Positions 44,818-52,275 of a stretch of 64,000 nt of DNA are shown piece by piece. Below the pieces are notes generated by a model. That model was not told the DNA's origin and did no database searches. It saw only the letters and a program-made list of their open reading frames with translations. The stretch spans positions 24,676 to 88,675 of IMG/VR virus record IMGVR_UViG_3300040809_000464. One strand, 5' to 3'. This DNA comes from a virus. Each line of letters begins with the position of its first letter. The first letter of the stretch is position 1. Made by a program: the position numbers and the translations under genes.

Positions 44818-45126
44818 ATGATAGATATAAATAATCTAATGGGAGGGCAACCTTCTAAGCAATATCCAGAAAGAGAGATCACTAATGAAGACGGTGAAGT
44901 GTTTGTACAGTATATGGATAGTCCTTCTAAGGCTATGCTTGATATGACTCATACGTTTACAGATGAATTGTATAAGGTTTGTACTGAGAAGAACCTACTC
45001 TGCAAGGAACAATACTTTCCGAATGATCCTAACATGTACTACATCGTAGGGTTGGATAGCTATGAGTATAATATGTTTAAGCTGGTGAATGATGGGTATA
45101 GTGCTAGTTGGAGTAGGGTTAAGTAG
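44818..45126 (+). CDS. Hypothetical early protein (102 aa)
   Basis: AGGAGGAACA leader. Acidic N-terminus, conserved-looking YFPNDPNMYYIVGLD and a Trp-containing C-terminus. No family recognised. The last gene before the XRE promoter. Confidence 0.5.
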   Translation: MIDINNLMGGQPSKQYPEREITNEDGEVFVQYMDSPSKAMLDMTHTFTDELYKVCTEKNLLCKEQYFPNDPNMYYIVGLDSYEYNMFKLVNDGYSASWSRVK

Positions 45127-45163
45127 TAATGTAATATATTTACAGATAAATGCAATAAAAAGG

Positions 45164-45192
45164 TTGACATATTAATGTTTCCATGTTATAAT
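45164..45192 (+). promoter_or_regulatory. Consensus sigma70 promoter before the XRE gene
   Basis: Perfect TTGACA, 17 bases, perfect TATAAT, ending 32 bases before the XRE start. The best promoter match noticed in the window, expected to be very strong and therefore probably regulated. Confidence 0.85.
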
Positions 45193-45224
45193 ATTAGTAT
45201 AAATTAGTAATCTAAGAGGTTGAT

Positions 45225-45440
45225 ATGAATAGTGTTGAAATTAAAGAGCATTTAATAGCTCACATCAAAGAAGAAATGTTTAAGAAAAACTTGACCCAGG
45301 AAGAAGTTGGTAAGATGGTTGGACGATCAAGAGCTTATATATCCGCCATATTACAAGGTAAATCAAGTATAGAGAAACTAGTAACTGTATTAGAGTGTTT
45401 AGGCTTAGAGATCACTTTAATGGTGTTGAATAATAAGTAG
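45225..45440 (+). CDS. XRE-family helix-turn-helix regulator (71 aa)
   Basis: Residues ~22-60 are a lambda-repressor-like HTH: KNLTQEEVGKMVGRSRAYISAILQG followed by SSIEKLVTVLECLGLEI. The final strand (ITLMVLN) resembles dimerisation strands of small antitoxin-like XRE proteins. It may repress its own consensus promoter. No partner toxin lies next to it. Confidence 0.8.
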   Translation: MNSVEIKEHLIAHIKEEMFKKNLTQEEVGKMVGRSRAYISAILQGKSSIEKLVTVLECLGLEITLMVLNNK

Positions 45441-45464
45441 TTGATTTCTGTATATTATTTAATC

Positions 45465-45546
45465 TAGGGAAAATTAAGTAAAACCTCTACAGGCTACGTA
45501 TACCGTGGTCTGTAGCTATTTTAGTACCCTCTCGGTGCTTTCCCTA
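45465..45546 (+). ncRNA. Candidate structured RNA, three-way junction
   Basis: Perfect 8-bp closing stem TAGGGAAA (45465)/TTTCCCTA (45539). Inside is a 12-bp hairpin (CTACAGGCTACG pairing with CGTGGTCTGTAG, two G-T pairs, TATAC loop). Then comes a 5-bp hairpin GTACC/GGTGC with a CTCTC loop, directly next to the closing stem as a tRNA T-arm would be. It lacks T-loop and D-arm sequences, so it is not a normal tRNA. The long hairpin followed by CTATTTTA could alternatively be an intrinsic terminator of the XRE transcript. Confidence 0.5.
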
Positions 45547-45615
45547 ATGTAATAACTATCATTCTATTACTATATATATACTCTTATCTTACTATCTATT
45601 ACTTACACTGTTACT

Positions 45616-45652
45616 CCTTAGAGGTTACTCTTTAAGGATCTACTCTAAAGAG
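45616..45652 (+). promoter_or_regulatory. Two competing hairpins at the ribosome site of the polymerase-like gene
   Basis: CTCTTTA (45628) pairs with TAAAGAG (45646), covering the AAGAGG ribosome site. An alternative upstream fold pairs CCTTA (45616) with TAAGG (45633) plus GAG/CTC, using the same CTCTTTA arm and freeing the ribosome site. This is the layout of a translational on/off switch. Confidence 0.45.
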
Positions 45653-45662
45653 GTTTACCTTA

Positions 45663-47027
45663 ATGGAACAACTATATACAAGATTATATTACTCATCTAA
45701 GAAACTATATAAACTTAACTCTTACTTCTATAAGTTATATAAACTACATTACTCTATTAATAGTTTTACTAACTCTAAGAGTGCAATAGATTGTTTCTCT
45801 TATAATATGGTAAGATGTTTAAAGTATAATAAAGATGCTCTATCTATCACAACAAAGGATATTTACTATAAAGATATTATAATCAATGGTAAGAGTGTTA
45901 GATCTGGAGTAGGTGCTGTAGCTACACGTAATATCTTAAATATGTTAGTGAAAGAAGGACTGATACAATGGGATAAAGGTTACAGGTATGATGATAACAG
46001 TAGGGAGTTAGGTAAAATTACATTGACTCAAGATTTTATTGTTGATATACTAAGTAAAGTGAATATAGAAGATGTAACTATTAGACCTGATCTAAATGTG
46101 CTAATATTAAGAGATAAGAGTAAGAATCAAATAGAGTTTGAACACAGTAGGAAGATTACAAATATGATTAGTGATTTACAAGATTACAATAAGTTCATGA
46201 ATAGCTTTGACGTAAGAGATTACCAAGGTGATAAGATTAATACTGATTTAACTCGAATCTTTAATGAAGACTTTGAACACGGTGGTAGACTTTATACTGG
46301 CGCTGGAGGGTATCAGCAAATACCTAGTCACTTAAGGAAAGGTATCACTATAGACGGTGAATACTTAAAAGAGATTGATATTAAAGGTTCTCACATAGCT
46401 ATCTTATACACCCTTGAAGGACATATACTTGGTAAAGGTTATGACCCGTACCAGATTGATGAAGTGGATGCAATTGACTACACTATGGAGTATGGTTTGG
46501 CACAAGAATATATAGATGAAAAGTATGATCCTAAGCGGAATATCATTAAGCTTGCTCTTGTTGTAATGATTAACTCTAAATCTAGACAGGCAGCTATTAA
46601 GGCACTTACCAATAAGGTTAACAAGGCTAATAAGAATACTATTATTAGTTACCTAGAAAGATTAGATGATTTAAGACTTGACACACCAGAAGCTAAAGGG
46701 TTAATATCTGAGATGCAGTCTTTAAAGTATACAGGCATTGTTGTGGAAGATATGTCTAAACTATTAGATGCTATTGAACATAAGCACAAAGCTATAAAGA
46801 AGTATTTCTATACTGGTGTTGGCTTAGTAGGTCAGAAACTTGAAGGGGATATTATGCAGAGTACATTGACAGAGTTGAAAGATAAAGGTTTACCTTCACT
46901 GTGTATTCATGATAGTATTATGGTTAGAGAAGGTGATATACCTACTGCTGTATTGGCTTTAAGAGATGCTTGGGGTTGTTGTGTAGGGGATACATACAAT
47001 TTAAGTTTGACAGACAATTTATATTAA
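45663..47027 (+). CDS. Compact polymerase-like protein (family A/T7 RNAP-related, TV-Pol-like)
   Basis: 454 residues. Motif A-like YLKEIDIKGSHIAIL (about 236-250), motif B-like RNIIKLALVVMINS (Arg, Lys at +4, Asn where family A has the Tyr) and motif C-like CIHDSIMV (about 413). HDS is the form used by T7 RNA polymerase, whereas family A DNA polymerases have HDE. The N-terminal ~180 residues are Tyr/Lys/Asn-rich, with a winged-helix-like segment (VATRNILNMLVKEGLIQW). This is consistent with the TV-Pol group described as related to both families. Activity (DNA or RNA, priming or transcription) is unknown. Confidence 0.55.
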   Translation: MEQLYTRLYYSSKKLYKLNSYFYKLYKLHYSINSFTNSKSAIDCFSYNMVRCLKYNKDALSITTKDIYYKDIIINGKSVRSGVGAVATRNILNMLVKEGLIQWDKGYRYDDNSRELGKITLTQDFIVDILSKVNIEDVTIRPDLNVLILRDKSKNQIEFEHSRKITNMISDLQDYNKFMNSFDVRDYQGDKINTDLTRIFNEDFEHGGRLYTGAGGYQQIPSHLRKGITIDGEYLKEIDIKGSHIAILYTLEGHILGKGYDPYQIDEVDAIDYTMEYGLAQEYIDEKYDPKRNIIKLALVVMINSKSRQAAIKALTNKVNKANKNTIISYLERLDDLRLDTPEAKGLISEMQSLKYTGIVVEDMSKLLDAIEHKHKAIKKYFYTGVGLVGQKLEGDIMQSTLTELKDKGLPSLCIHDSIMVREGDIPTAVLALRDAWGCCVGDTYNLSLTDNLY

Positions 47028-47043
47028 GAGAGGAGAATATACA

Positions 47044-47514
47044 ATGGGTTTAGATATAACAGCGTATAGAAACATTCAACGCACTTTTGAAAAGGATAGT
47101 AGAGATTCCTACGGAGATTTACTTGATGGTTGTTTTCAAGTTCATATACCTTCACCTCAAGAGGATATAGAAGATAGAGCTTACTATACATCAACGGAAG
47201 ATCAGTTCTATTTTAGAGCGGGTAGTTATTCAGGTTATAATCGCTGGAGAAACCAATTAGCACAACTAGTAGGATACCCTAGTGCAGAAGCGGTATGGAG
47301 TGACCCTAAAGATGGTCCTTTTGTAGAACTTATTAACTTTTCTGATTGTGAAGGAACTCTTGGCACAGCTATTTGCAGAAAACTCTTCGTAGATTTTGTA
47401 GAGAATACGCACTTAGCAGACAAACATGAATGTGATTACTTCAGAAGTCAGTATTTTAAATGGTTAGAAGCTTTTGAGTGGGCTTCTAAAGATGGTTGTG
47501 TAAATTTTGGATAG
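47044..47514 (+). CDS. Hypothetical early protein (156 aa)
   Basis: Begins MGLDITAYRNI, the opening of a widespread small phage and bacterial family of unknown function; SGYNRWRNQLAQLVGYPSAEAVW and NFSDCEGTLGTAICRKLFVDF are other family-like segments. AGAGGAG upstream. Confidence 0.65.
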   Translation: MGLDITAYRNIQRTFEKDSRDSYGDLLDGCFQVHIPSPQEDIEDRAYYTSTEDQFYFRAGSYSGYNRWRNQLAQLVGYPSAEAVWSDPKDGPFVELINFSDCEGTLGTAICRKLFVDFVENTHLADKHECDYFRSQYFKWLEAFEWASKDGCVNFG

Positions 47515-47525
47515 GAGACTCTATA

Positions 47526-47681
47526 ATGGATATGCCGACACCATGCCCTGAGTGCGGAGATATTGTAGAATTTAACAATATGATGAGAACAGAAGGTAAA
47601 CTATGCTACCATACCTTTGTCTGTGAATATTGTTATGACGAGTTAGAAAGTGATGAAGAAGAGTGGGAGGAGGAAGAATGA
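47526..47681 (+). CDS. Small zinc-ribbon-like protein (51 aa)
   Basis: Two CxxC pairs (CPEC near residue 7, CEYC near 35) form a likely zinc ribbon, followed by a nearly pure acidic tail (DEEEWEEEE). Start chosen at the ATG preceded by AGGAGACT; overlaps the ligase start by 4 bases. Confidence 0.6.
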   Translation: MDMPTPCPECGDIVEFNNMMRTEGKLCYHTFVCEYCYDELESDEEEWEEEE

Positions 47682-48820
47682 AGACACTATACAAGAAAGA
47701 CTCAAAAGGTAAGATACGTCAATGGGATGTATCTGTAGAAGGTAATACTATTACGGTATCTTCTGGGATATTAGATGGTAAGAAGACTACACAAGTTACA
47801 ACCTGTAAAGGTAAGAATATAGGTAAATCTAATGAGACCACTCCTGAAGAGCAAGCCTTATTAGAAGCACAATCTAAATGGAATAAACAAGTAGAGCGAG
47901 AGGATTACCATTGGGATGTAGAACGTTCTGGTAAACAGTTAAGGCCACAACTCGCATTAGATTATACTAAAGTCCCACATAGAGTAAACTGGGGTAGTGT
48001 TGTATCGCAACCGAAGCTAGATGGATTACGTTTGTGTGTAGGCTCAAGAGATACAATGAAAGGTTATGATCCAGATAGTATTGAGATGTTAACTCGTAAG
48101 GGTGAGACTTACAATGTAGACCACTTAGTGGAACCTTGTAAAGATCTTCTATCATATATTAATACTAATCTGGTAGAAGATAATAAATGCCTAGCATTGG
48201 ATGGTGAGATCTATAAGCACGGATTACCTCTACAGAAGATTGTTAGTGGTGCTAAGAAGCATCATAAGGGCTTGACTGAATCTTTAGAGTTTCATATCTT
48301 TGATTTAGTTATTGAGGATATGGGTTTCCAGCATAGGTATGATATCCTAAGAACGGCTATTAGTGTGGTAGCTAGTAAGAGTCTGCATTTAGTAAGTAAT
48401 GTGTTAGTGGATAATGTAGAGCAAGCCAAATTAGAATTAGGCAACTGGATAGAGCAAGGTTATGAAGGTTTGATGCTTAGGCATATAAACGGCACTTATG
48501 CTATAGGGCAACGCTCTCCAGATTTATTCAAGTATAAAGAATTTCAGGATAAAGAGTGTAAGATTATTGATGTGTGGGAAGATAAGAATGGTAATGCAAT
48601 GTTTACTTGCTTATTTGATAAAGATGATGTACTATCTAAATTCAATTGCACACCTAAACGTACACATGAAGAAAGGAAAGCTATCTTAGCTAACTCAAAA
48701 GAATATATTGGAAAGTGGTTAACTGTGAAGTATCAAGACCTAACAGATGATGGCTTACCGACATTCCCTGTAGGATTGGACTTGAGAGATTGTGACGAAG
48801 ATGGAAACCCTTTAAGCTAA
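47678..48820 (+). CDS. ATP-dependent DNA ligase with N-terminal WGR domain
   Basis: 380 residues from the ATG with GGGAGGAGGAAG upstream. Residues ~1-85 are a WGR-like domain (LYKKDSKGKIRQWDVSVEGN, then KGKNIGKSNETTPEEQAL). The adenylation motif is QPKLDGLRL with Lys113. LDGEIYKHG is motif III, FHIFDLV motif IIIa, GYEGLMLRH motif IV and LFKYK motif V; an OB domain follows to the C-terminus. It seals nicks during replication and repair. The WGR domain probably directs it to DNA or RNA ends. Confidence 0.9.
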   Translation: MKTLYKKDSKGKIRQWDVSVEGNTITVSSGILDGKKTTQVTTCKGKNIGKSNETTPEEQALLEAQSKWNKQVEREDYHWDVERSGKQLRPQLALDYTKVPHRVNWGSVVSQPKLDGLRLCVGSRDTMKGYDPDSIEMLTRKGETYNVDHLVEPCKDLLSYINTNLVEDNKCLALDGEIYKHGLPLQKIVSGAKKHHKGLTESLEFHIFDLVIEDMGFQHRYDILRTAISVVASKSLHLVSNVLVDNVEQAKLELGNWIEQGYEGLMLRHINGTYAIGQRSPDLFKYKEFQDKECKIIDVWEDKNGNAMFTCLFDKDDVLSKFNCTPKRTHEERKAILANSKEYIGKWLTVKYQDLTDDGLPTFPVGLDLRDCDEDGNPLS

Positions 48821-48836
48821 AGAGGAGAAACCTAAT

Positions 48837-49076
48837 ATGAAAACCTGTAACGAATTAGGCAGCTATCAAGGCTCCTGCTGCTGTAATTGTAAGTACCAGA
48901 TAGAGGTAATGAAGCATCCTTGGAACAAAGGGGGAGCTAGAGGACGTATAACTGAGCAATTAGGTTGGGTATGTTCAAACCCTTTAGATGTAGAAGACGG
49001 TCGAGTAATATTCTTTGATAGAGAACATAGTATGTGTGAGTTACATACACCTAAAGATGATGAGGAGAAACAATAA
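48837..49076 (+). CDS. Cysteine-rich, probably zinc-binding protein (79 aa)
   Basis: SCCCNCKYQ near residue 13, GWVCSNP near 43 and MCELH near 68 give a C-x2-C...C...C-x2-H pattern, as in small phage zinc proteins. Directly follows the ligase; overlaps the next gene by one base. Confidence 0.55.
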   Translation: MKTCNELGSYQGSCCCNCKYQIEVMKHPWNKGGARGRITEQLGWVCSNPLDVEDGRVIFFDREHSMCELHTPKDDEEKQ

Positions 49077-49396
49077 TGGAGAAATACATAAACGACCTAG
49101 GTGAAGTAGGAGTATTAGTATCAGAAGGTTATGGCTCGGGATGGTCTACATGGAATGATATTAGATACAGTAATTATCTTTGTATGGATAAAACCTTAGT
49201 AGAAATGAAACTAAAAGGTGCTTCCACTGAAGAGGTTGAGAAACATATTCTTAAAACTATAGATGGGTATGTATCCATGAGCGGGTGGGAAAATACAGAA
49301 GTAAACTGGGTAGAGCAAGGTACTGCTTTTACTCTAACGGTAAGAGATGGTGATGAGAGTTTGGAATATATAATGATTAATTGTATGGTTGCATAA
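49076..49396 (+). CDS. Hypothetical protein (106 aa)
   Basis: Gly-rich start (LVSEGYGSGWSTW), acidic helices, C-terminal strands. The GWSTWN stretch recurs in small phage proteins of unknown role. No family assigned. Confidence 0.5.
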   Translation: MEKYINDLGEVGVLVSEGYGSGWSTWNDIRYSNYLCMDKTLVEMKLKGASTEEVEKHILKTIDGYVSMSGWENTEVNWVEQGTAFTLTVRDGDESLEYIMINCMVA

Positions 49397-49417
49397 GATT
49401 TATATATTAAATAACCC

Positions 49418-49446
49418 TTGACAATCAAACCTAATAAGAATAACCT
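49418..49446 (+). promoter_or_regulatory. Probable sigma70 promoter
   Basis: TTGACA, 17 bases, TAACCT: good -35, weak -10. Upstream of the DUF4326 gene. Confidence 0.5.
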
Positions 49447-49493
49447 TTGAATGAAGGTAGCTTTTTATTTAAGAATTGAATAGAGCTTACAAT

Positions 49494-49790
49494 ATGTGTA
49501 GAGTTGTTAATAAATATAAAGAACCTTACGATATTTATATAGGAAGAGGATCTAAGTGGGGTAATCCTTACGTGATAAACCGAGACGGCACTCGTGAAGA
49601 AGTGATAGAAAGATATAAACAATATCTATGGGATAGTCTACTAAAAGGTGATATTACTATAGAGGATCTTTTAAACCTTGAAGGTAAAGTCCTTGGATGT
49701 TTTTGTAAACCCAAAGCATGTCACGGTGATATTATTGTTTCCGCTGTGGAATGGGCTGTTAACGTAGAAAGAGGAAACCTAATATGTTAA
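49494..49790 (+). CDS. DUF4326 protein (98 aa)
   Basis: Contains YIGRGSKWGNPY and the later LGCFCKPKACHGDI, the two signature blocks of DUF4326 (G-R-x-S-x-WGNP and C-x-C-x-P-x-x-CHG). The family is common in phages and linked by some to nucleotide-related functions, but its activity is not established. ATG chosen over a TTG at 49476 on ribosome-site spacing. Confidence 0.8.
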   Translation: MCRVVNKYKEPYDIYIGRGSKWGNPYVINRDGTREEVIERYKQYLWDSLLKGDITIEDLLNLEGKVLGCFCKPKACHGDIIVSAVEWAVNVERGNLIC

Positions 49791-49942
49791 GACTGATAAG
49801 ATTTCTAATTACTGGTAGCTGGCATGAACACACTTATGAGGTTATTAAAGAGTATGATGTAAACCACAGAGGAGGCTACCTGTACCGAGTTTATGTCTCA
49901 AGGTGTACTAAATGTGGTAAGATAACAAGTAAGAGTGTTTAA
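49784..49942 (+). CDS. Small CxxC protein (52 aa)
   Basis: GAGGAAACCTA leader; overlaps the DUF4326 stop. Contains RCTKCGKIT near the C-terminus and basic residues around it, suggesting half a zinc ribbon or a dimeric zinc site. Function unknown. Confidence 0.5.
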   Translation: MLRLIRFLITGSWHEHTYEVIKEYDVNHRGGYLYRVYVSRCTKCGKITSKSV

Positions 49943-49973
49943 GGGTGTCAGTGTTAACTGGAGGAGAATGATT

Positions 49974-50294
49974 ATGACGTTTGATGAAGTGTTGAGGAAA
50001 GCTAGTAACCTACGTATTAGTTATATACCTTGTGTAGGCAGTTTAGGTTATATCTACAGCTTTTATGGGAGCAGTATGATTGTCATGATTAAAAGGGATG
50101 ATAATAATGATTGTATAAAAGAATTAGTTGGTAGTAACTTAACAACATTAAAAGATTACTGTGAAGATAACGATTACAGTAGTGAGTATATGATAGGGCT
50201 AGCAAAAGATTTAAAGAAGGAACTCCTTCAGTTGATATCTAAAAAGGAATCCAGAATCATTCCTATAGAAGAATGGCGTAAGGAGTTGGACTAG
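49974..50294 (+). CDS. Hypothetical protein (106 aa)
   Basis: Start at the second of two close ATGs, 7 bases after GGAGGAG. Soluble alpha/beta protein (RISYIPCVGSLGYIY) with a charged helical end. No family recognised. A TTGACA at 50315 follows it, without a clear -10. Confidence 0.5.
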   Translation: MTFDEVLRKASNLRISYIPCVGSLGYIYSFYGSSMIVMIKRDDNNDCIKELVGSNLTTLKDYCEDNDYSSEYMIGLAKDLKKELLQLISKKESRIIPIEEWRKELD

Positions 50295-50368
50295 GTAAAT
50301 CTTAATAGAAAGGCTTGACAAGAGTAGTGTTATAGGTAACACATATTGAAACTTAGAGGAGAAACACA

Positions 50369-50512
50369 ATGGATAAGAGAAAAATAGGACCAGCTATCTT
50401 AGGGTTAGGTATGGCAGTTATCGCTGCTTGGATGAACATTAACAATCAGTCTGCATTCTTCTTGTGGTTAGGTGTGTTCTTTTGTGCATGGCAAGTTTTG
50501 GTAGAGGATTGA
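50369..50512 (+). CDS. Small two-helix membrane protein (47 aa)
   Basis: AGAGGAGAAAC leader. Two hydrophobic stretches (AILGLGMAVIAAWM and AFFLWLGVFFCAW) joined by NINNQS. A possible holin-, antiholin- or exclusion-type peptide, by topology only. Confidence 0.6.
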   Translation: MDKRKIGPAILGLGMAVIAAWMNINNQSAFFLWLGVFFCAWQVLVED

Positions 50513-50516
50513 TATT

Positions 50517-50834
50517 ATGATTAATAAGATAACTTATCCAAGTAAGTGCAATGTATTAAATGTAGACTACCCTAACAGTGCAAGAAATATAGTATCCCCA
50601 CCTTTACAGATAACAGTTCTAGGCTCTAACATAACCCTAGGAAGTACTAAAGTAAAAGGTCTCCATCCTTACACGTTCAAAGCTGGAGAGTGGGGAACTG
50701 TCATAGGGGTTGTACAAGAAACCCCTCAAGATCTACCTACAAGAGATTGCCTAAGAGTTAGATATGAAGATGGTATTGTTGATATAGTGCCTATTTCAGA
50801 CATCTCTGAAGGTATTTATGAGTTACAAGATTAG
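50517..50834 (+). CDS. Hypothetical protein (105 aa)
   Basis: Central GEWGTVIGVVQETPQ and CLRVRYEDG segments suggest a small SH3-like barrel, as seen in phage early proteins. The TYPSKCNVLN opening loosely echoes the next protein's NYPGKVSPYS. Function unknown. Confidence 0.5.
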   Translation: MINKITYPSKCNVLNVDYPNSARNIVSPPLQITVLGSNITLGSTKVKGLHPYTFKAGEWGTVIGVVQETPQDLPTRDCLRVRYEDGIVDIVPISDISEGIYELQD

Positions 50835-50849
50835 AGGAAAAGACCAATT

Positions 50850-51131
50850 ATGAGTGACACTAAAATAAACTACCCGGGTAAGGTATCACCTTATAGTATT
50901 CTTTACCCTGACGATTCTGAAGTAAGTCAACTTATGTCACTACTAGTTGCTTATGAGTTTGCTAGATCAGGACTTTATAAAGATAATCCATATGAAGTAG
51001 GTACAGATAAATACACTGCCTTTAACATAGGTCTTGGTGAGAGACGTTTCAGAGACTACCTAAAGGAGTGTTATAGTGAAGAGGTAGAAGAACTTACATT
51101 AGAAGATATTAAATCCCCAGAAAACCCTTGA
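50850..51131 (+). CDS. Hypothetical protein (93 aa)
   Basis: Helical and acidic (LMSLLVAYEFARSGLY, LKECYSEEVEEL). AGAGGAAAAG leader. No family recognised. Its last codons contain the -35 box of the next promoter. Confidence 0.5.
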   Translation: MSDTKINYPGKVSPYSILYPDDSEVSQLMSLLVAYEFARSGLYKDNPYEVGTDKYTAFNIGLGERRFRDYLKECYSEEVEELTLEDIKSPENP

Positions 51132-51156
51132 CAGACGATCCTAGATAGATTATTCT
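51128..51156 (+). promoter_or_regulatory. Sigma70 promoter for the first HNH-type endonuclease
   Basis: TTGACA, 17 bases, TATTCT. Confidence 0.65.
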
Positions 51157-51193
51157 TTACGTATTGAATTTGAGAGGAGAGATTGATATTCCT

Positions 51194-51859
51194 ATGGATA
51201 AAAGAAAGAAAACATGTAAAGATAAATATGAAGGTACTAGTTGGAGTAGTAATAATTTTGGTGACTTTGAGATATTAGAGTATTTTAATTATCATAAGGT
51301 AAAGATAAAATTTATAACCACAGGTTATACCACGCATGCTAAGATGGATAAGATAAGAAGAGGTAAAGTTAAAGATAAATTATTACCTTCGGTGTATGGA
51401 GTAGGCTACCTAGGTGATGGTCCCTACTCTGCATCTTTAATTGGTAAATACACTAAAGTATACTACACATGGCGTGCAATGCTTCAAAGATGCTACTGTT
51501 CTATGTATCAAGAAAATAAACCAACATATGAAGGTTGTACAGTAGCAGATGAATGGCATAACTTCCAGAACTTCGCTAAATGGTTTGAAGATAACTATAT
51601 AGAAGGTTATGAACTTGATAAAGATCTTAAAGTGGAGGGTAATAAAATATATAGCCCAGAAGCTTGTATGTTTGTTAGTAAACAACATAATACGGAAAAG
51701 GCTAATGCTAAACATTATAAAGTTCTAAGTCCTAGGGGTGAGGTGATTAATATCTACAACATGGCTAAGTTTTGCAGGGATAATAGTTTAAACCTTAGTA
51801 GTATGTATAAAGTACTTAATGGTAAATCAAGCCACTATAAAGGTTGGACAAAAACATAA
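51194..51859 (+). CDS. Homing-type endonuclease A (221 aa)
   Basis: N-terminal ~60 residues with YEGTSWSSNNFGDFEILEY resemble a DNA-binding module. The core (about 75-160) reads YYTWRAMLQRCY...YEGCTVADEWHNFQNFAKWF...YELDKDL...YSPEACMFVS, the W-x-x-M-x-x-RCY/W-x-x-F-x-x-F/LDKD pattern of an HNH-like phage homing family. The last ~45 residues (IYNMAKFCRDNSLNLSSMYK, ending YKGWTK) form an IENR1-type helix-turn-helix. Paralogue of the gene at 52646. The start has GGAGAG 13 bases upstream. Confidence 0.78.
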   Translation: MDKRKKTCKDKYEGTSWSSNNFGDFEILEYFNYHKVKIKFITTGYTTHAKMDKIRRGKVKDKLLPSVYGVGYLGDGPYSASLIGKYTKVYYTWRAMLQRCYCSMYQENKPTYEGCTVADEWHNFQNFAKWFEDNYIEGYELDKDLKVEGNKIYSPEACMFVSKQHNTEKANAKHYKVLSPRGEVINIYNMAKFCRDNSLNLSSMYKVLNGKSSHYKGWTKT

Positions 51860-51884
51860 CGTCATTTACAGGATTAAACATGAG

Positions 51885-52004
51885 ATGCTTAAACAAGGAT
51901 TCTCTTGGGAGTATGTTCTTATAGAGGTAGGCTGCATAGGTCTGGCTTTGATATGTTACCGTATGTACAACTATCACGATTATCTTGAGAGGAAAACTAA
52001 ATGA
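51885..52004 (+). CDS. Small single-helix membrane protein (39 aa)
   Basis: MLKQGFSWEY then VLIEVGCIGLALICYRMY, one transmembrane helix, and a short charged tail. Overlaps the lipoprotein start by 4 bases. Earlier in-frame starts would run back into the endonuclease gene. The ribosome site is poor, so the exact start is uncertain. Confidence 0.45.
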   Translation: MLKQGFSWEYVLIEVGCIGLALICYRMYNYHDYLERKTK

Positions 52005-52192
52005 AGAAAATACTACCAATAGCTCTTGTACTGATCCTGACAGGGTGTAAAACTCATGGAGATACAGCACAAGAAAATAAACACCTCTGCGATAATCACG
52101 GAGGTTATCAGACATGGACGTATACTAAAAGTAGAACCTTTACACTCATCCTTTGCAAAGATGGATCTGTAAAGTGGGCTGACCTCCTCTAG
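52001..52192 (+). CDS. Small predicted lipoprotein (63 aa)
   Basis: KK-charged N-terminus, hydrophobic ILPIALVLIL, then lipobox LTGC with the lipidated Cys at residue 16. The 48-residue mature part is polar with two more cysteines (HLCDNHGG, LILCKDG) that could form a disulfide. With the preceding membrane peptide it might act on the envelope, for example in superinfection exclusion. It lacks the Pro-rich look of Rz1. Confidence 0.6.
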   Translation: MKKILPIALVLILTGCKTHGDTAQENKHLCDNHGGYQTWTYTKSRTFTLILCKDGSVKWADLL

Positions 52193-52197
52193 AATCC

Positions 52198-52263
52198 ATT
52201 CTAAGAAGACTTCTCTTCAAAGTAATACCATTACCGCACCCTTCTAGTAAAACCTCTTAGAAT
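52198..52263 (+). ncRNA. Two-copy RNA-like element, copy 2
   Basis: CTAAGAAGACTTCTCTTC then AAAGTAATAC, closed by a perfect 9-bp stem ATTCTAAGA (52198)/TCTTAGAAT (52255). Relative to copy 1, one C-G pair is replaced by T-A, a compensatory change. Beyond the conserved ~32 bases the interior differs. Confidence 0.45.
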
Positions 52264-52275
52264 CAATCTGAGAGG
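52253..52275 (+). terminator. Hairpin overlapping the 3' arm of copy 2
   Basis: CCTCTTAGA/TCTGAGAGG (9 bp with one G-T, ATCAA loop). Shares the TCTTAGA arm with the closing stem of copy 2, so the two folds exclude each other. No clear T-tract follows, so termination is uncertain. Confidence 0.4.

Noticed and set aside
45465-45546. tRNA gene
   Set aside because: The acceptor-like stem and adjacent 5-bp arm are suggestive, but there is no GTTCRA T-loop (loop is 5 bases), no D-arm and a 12-bp middle arm.
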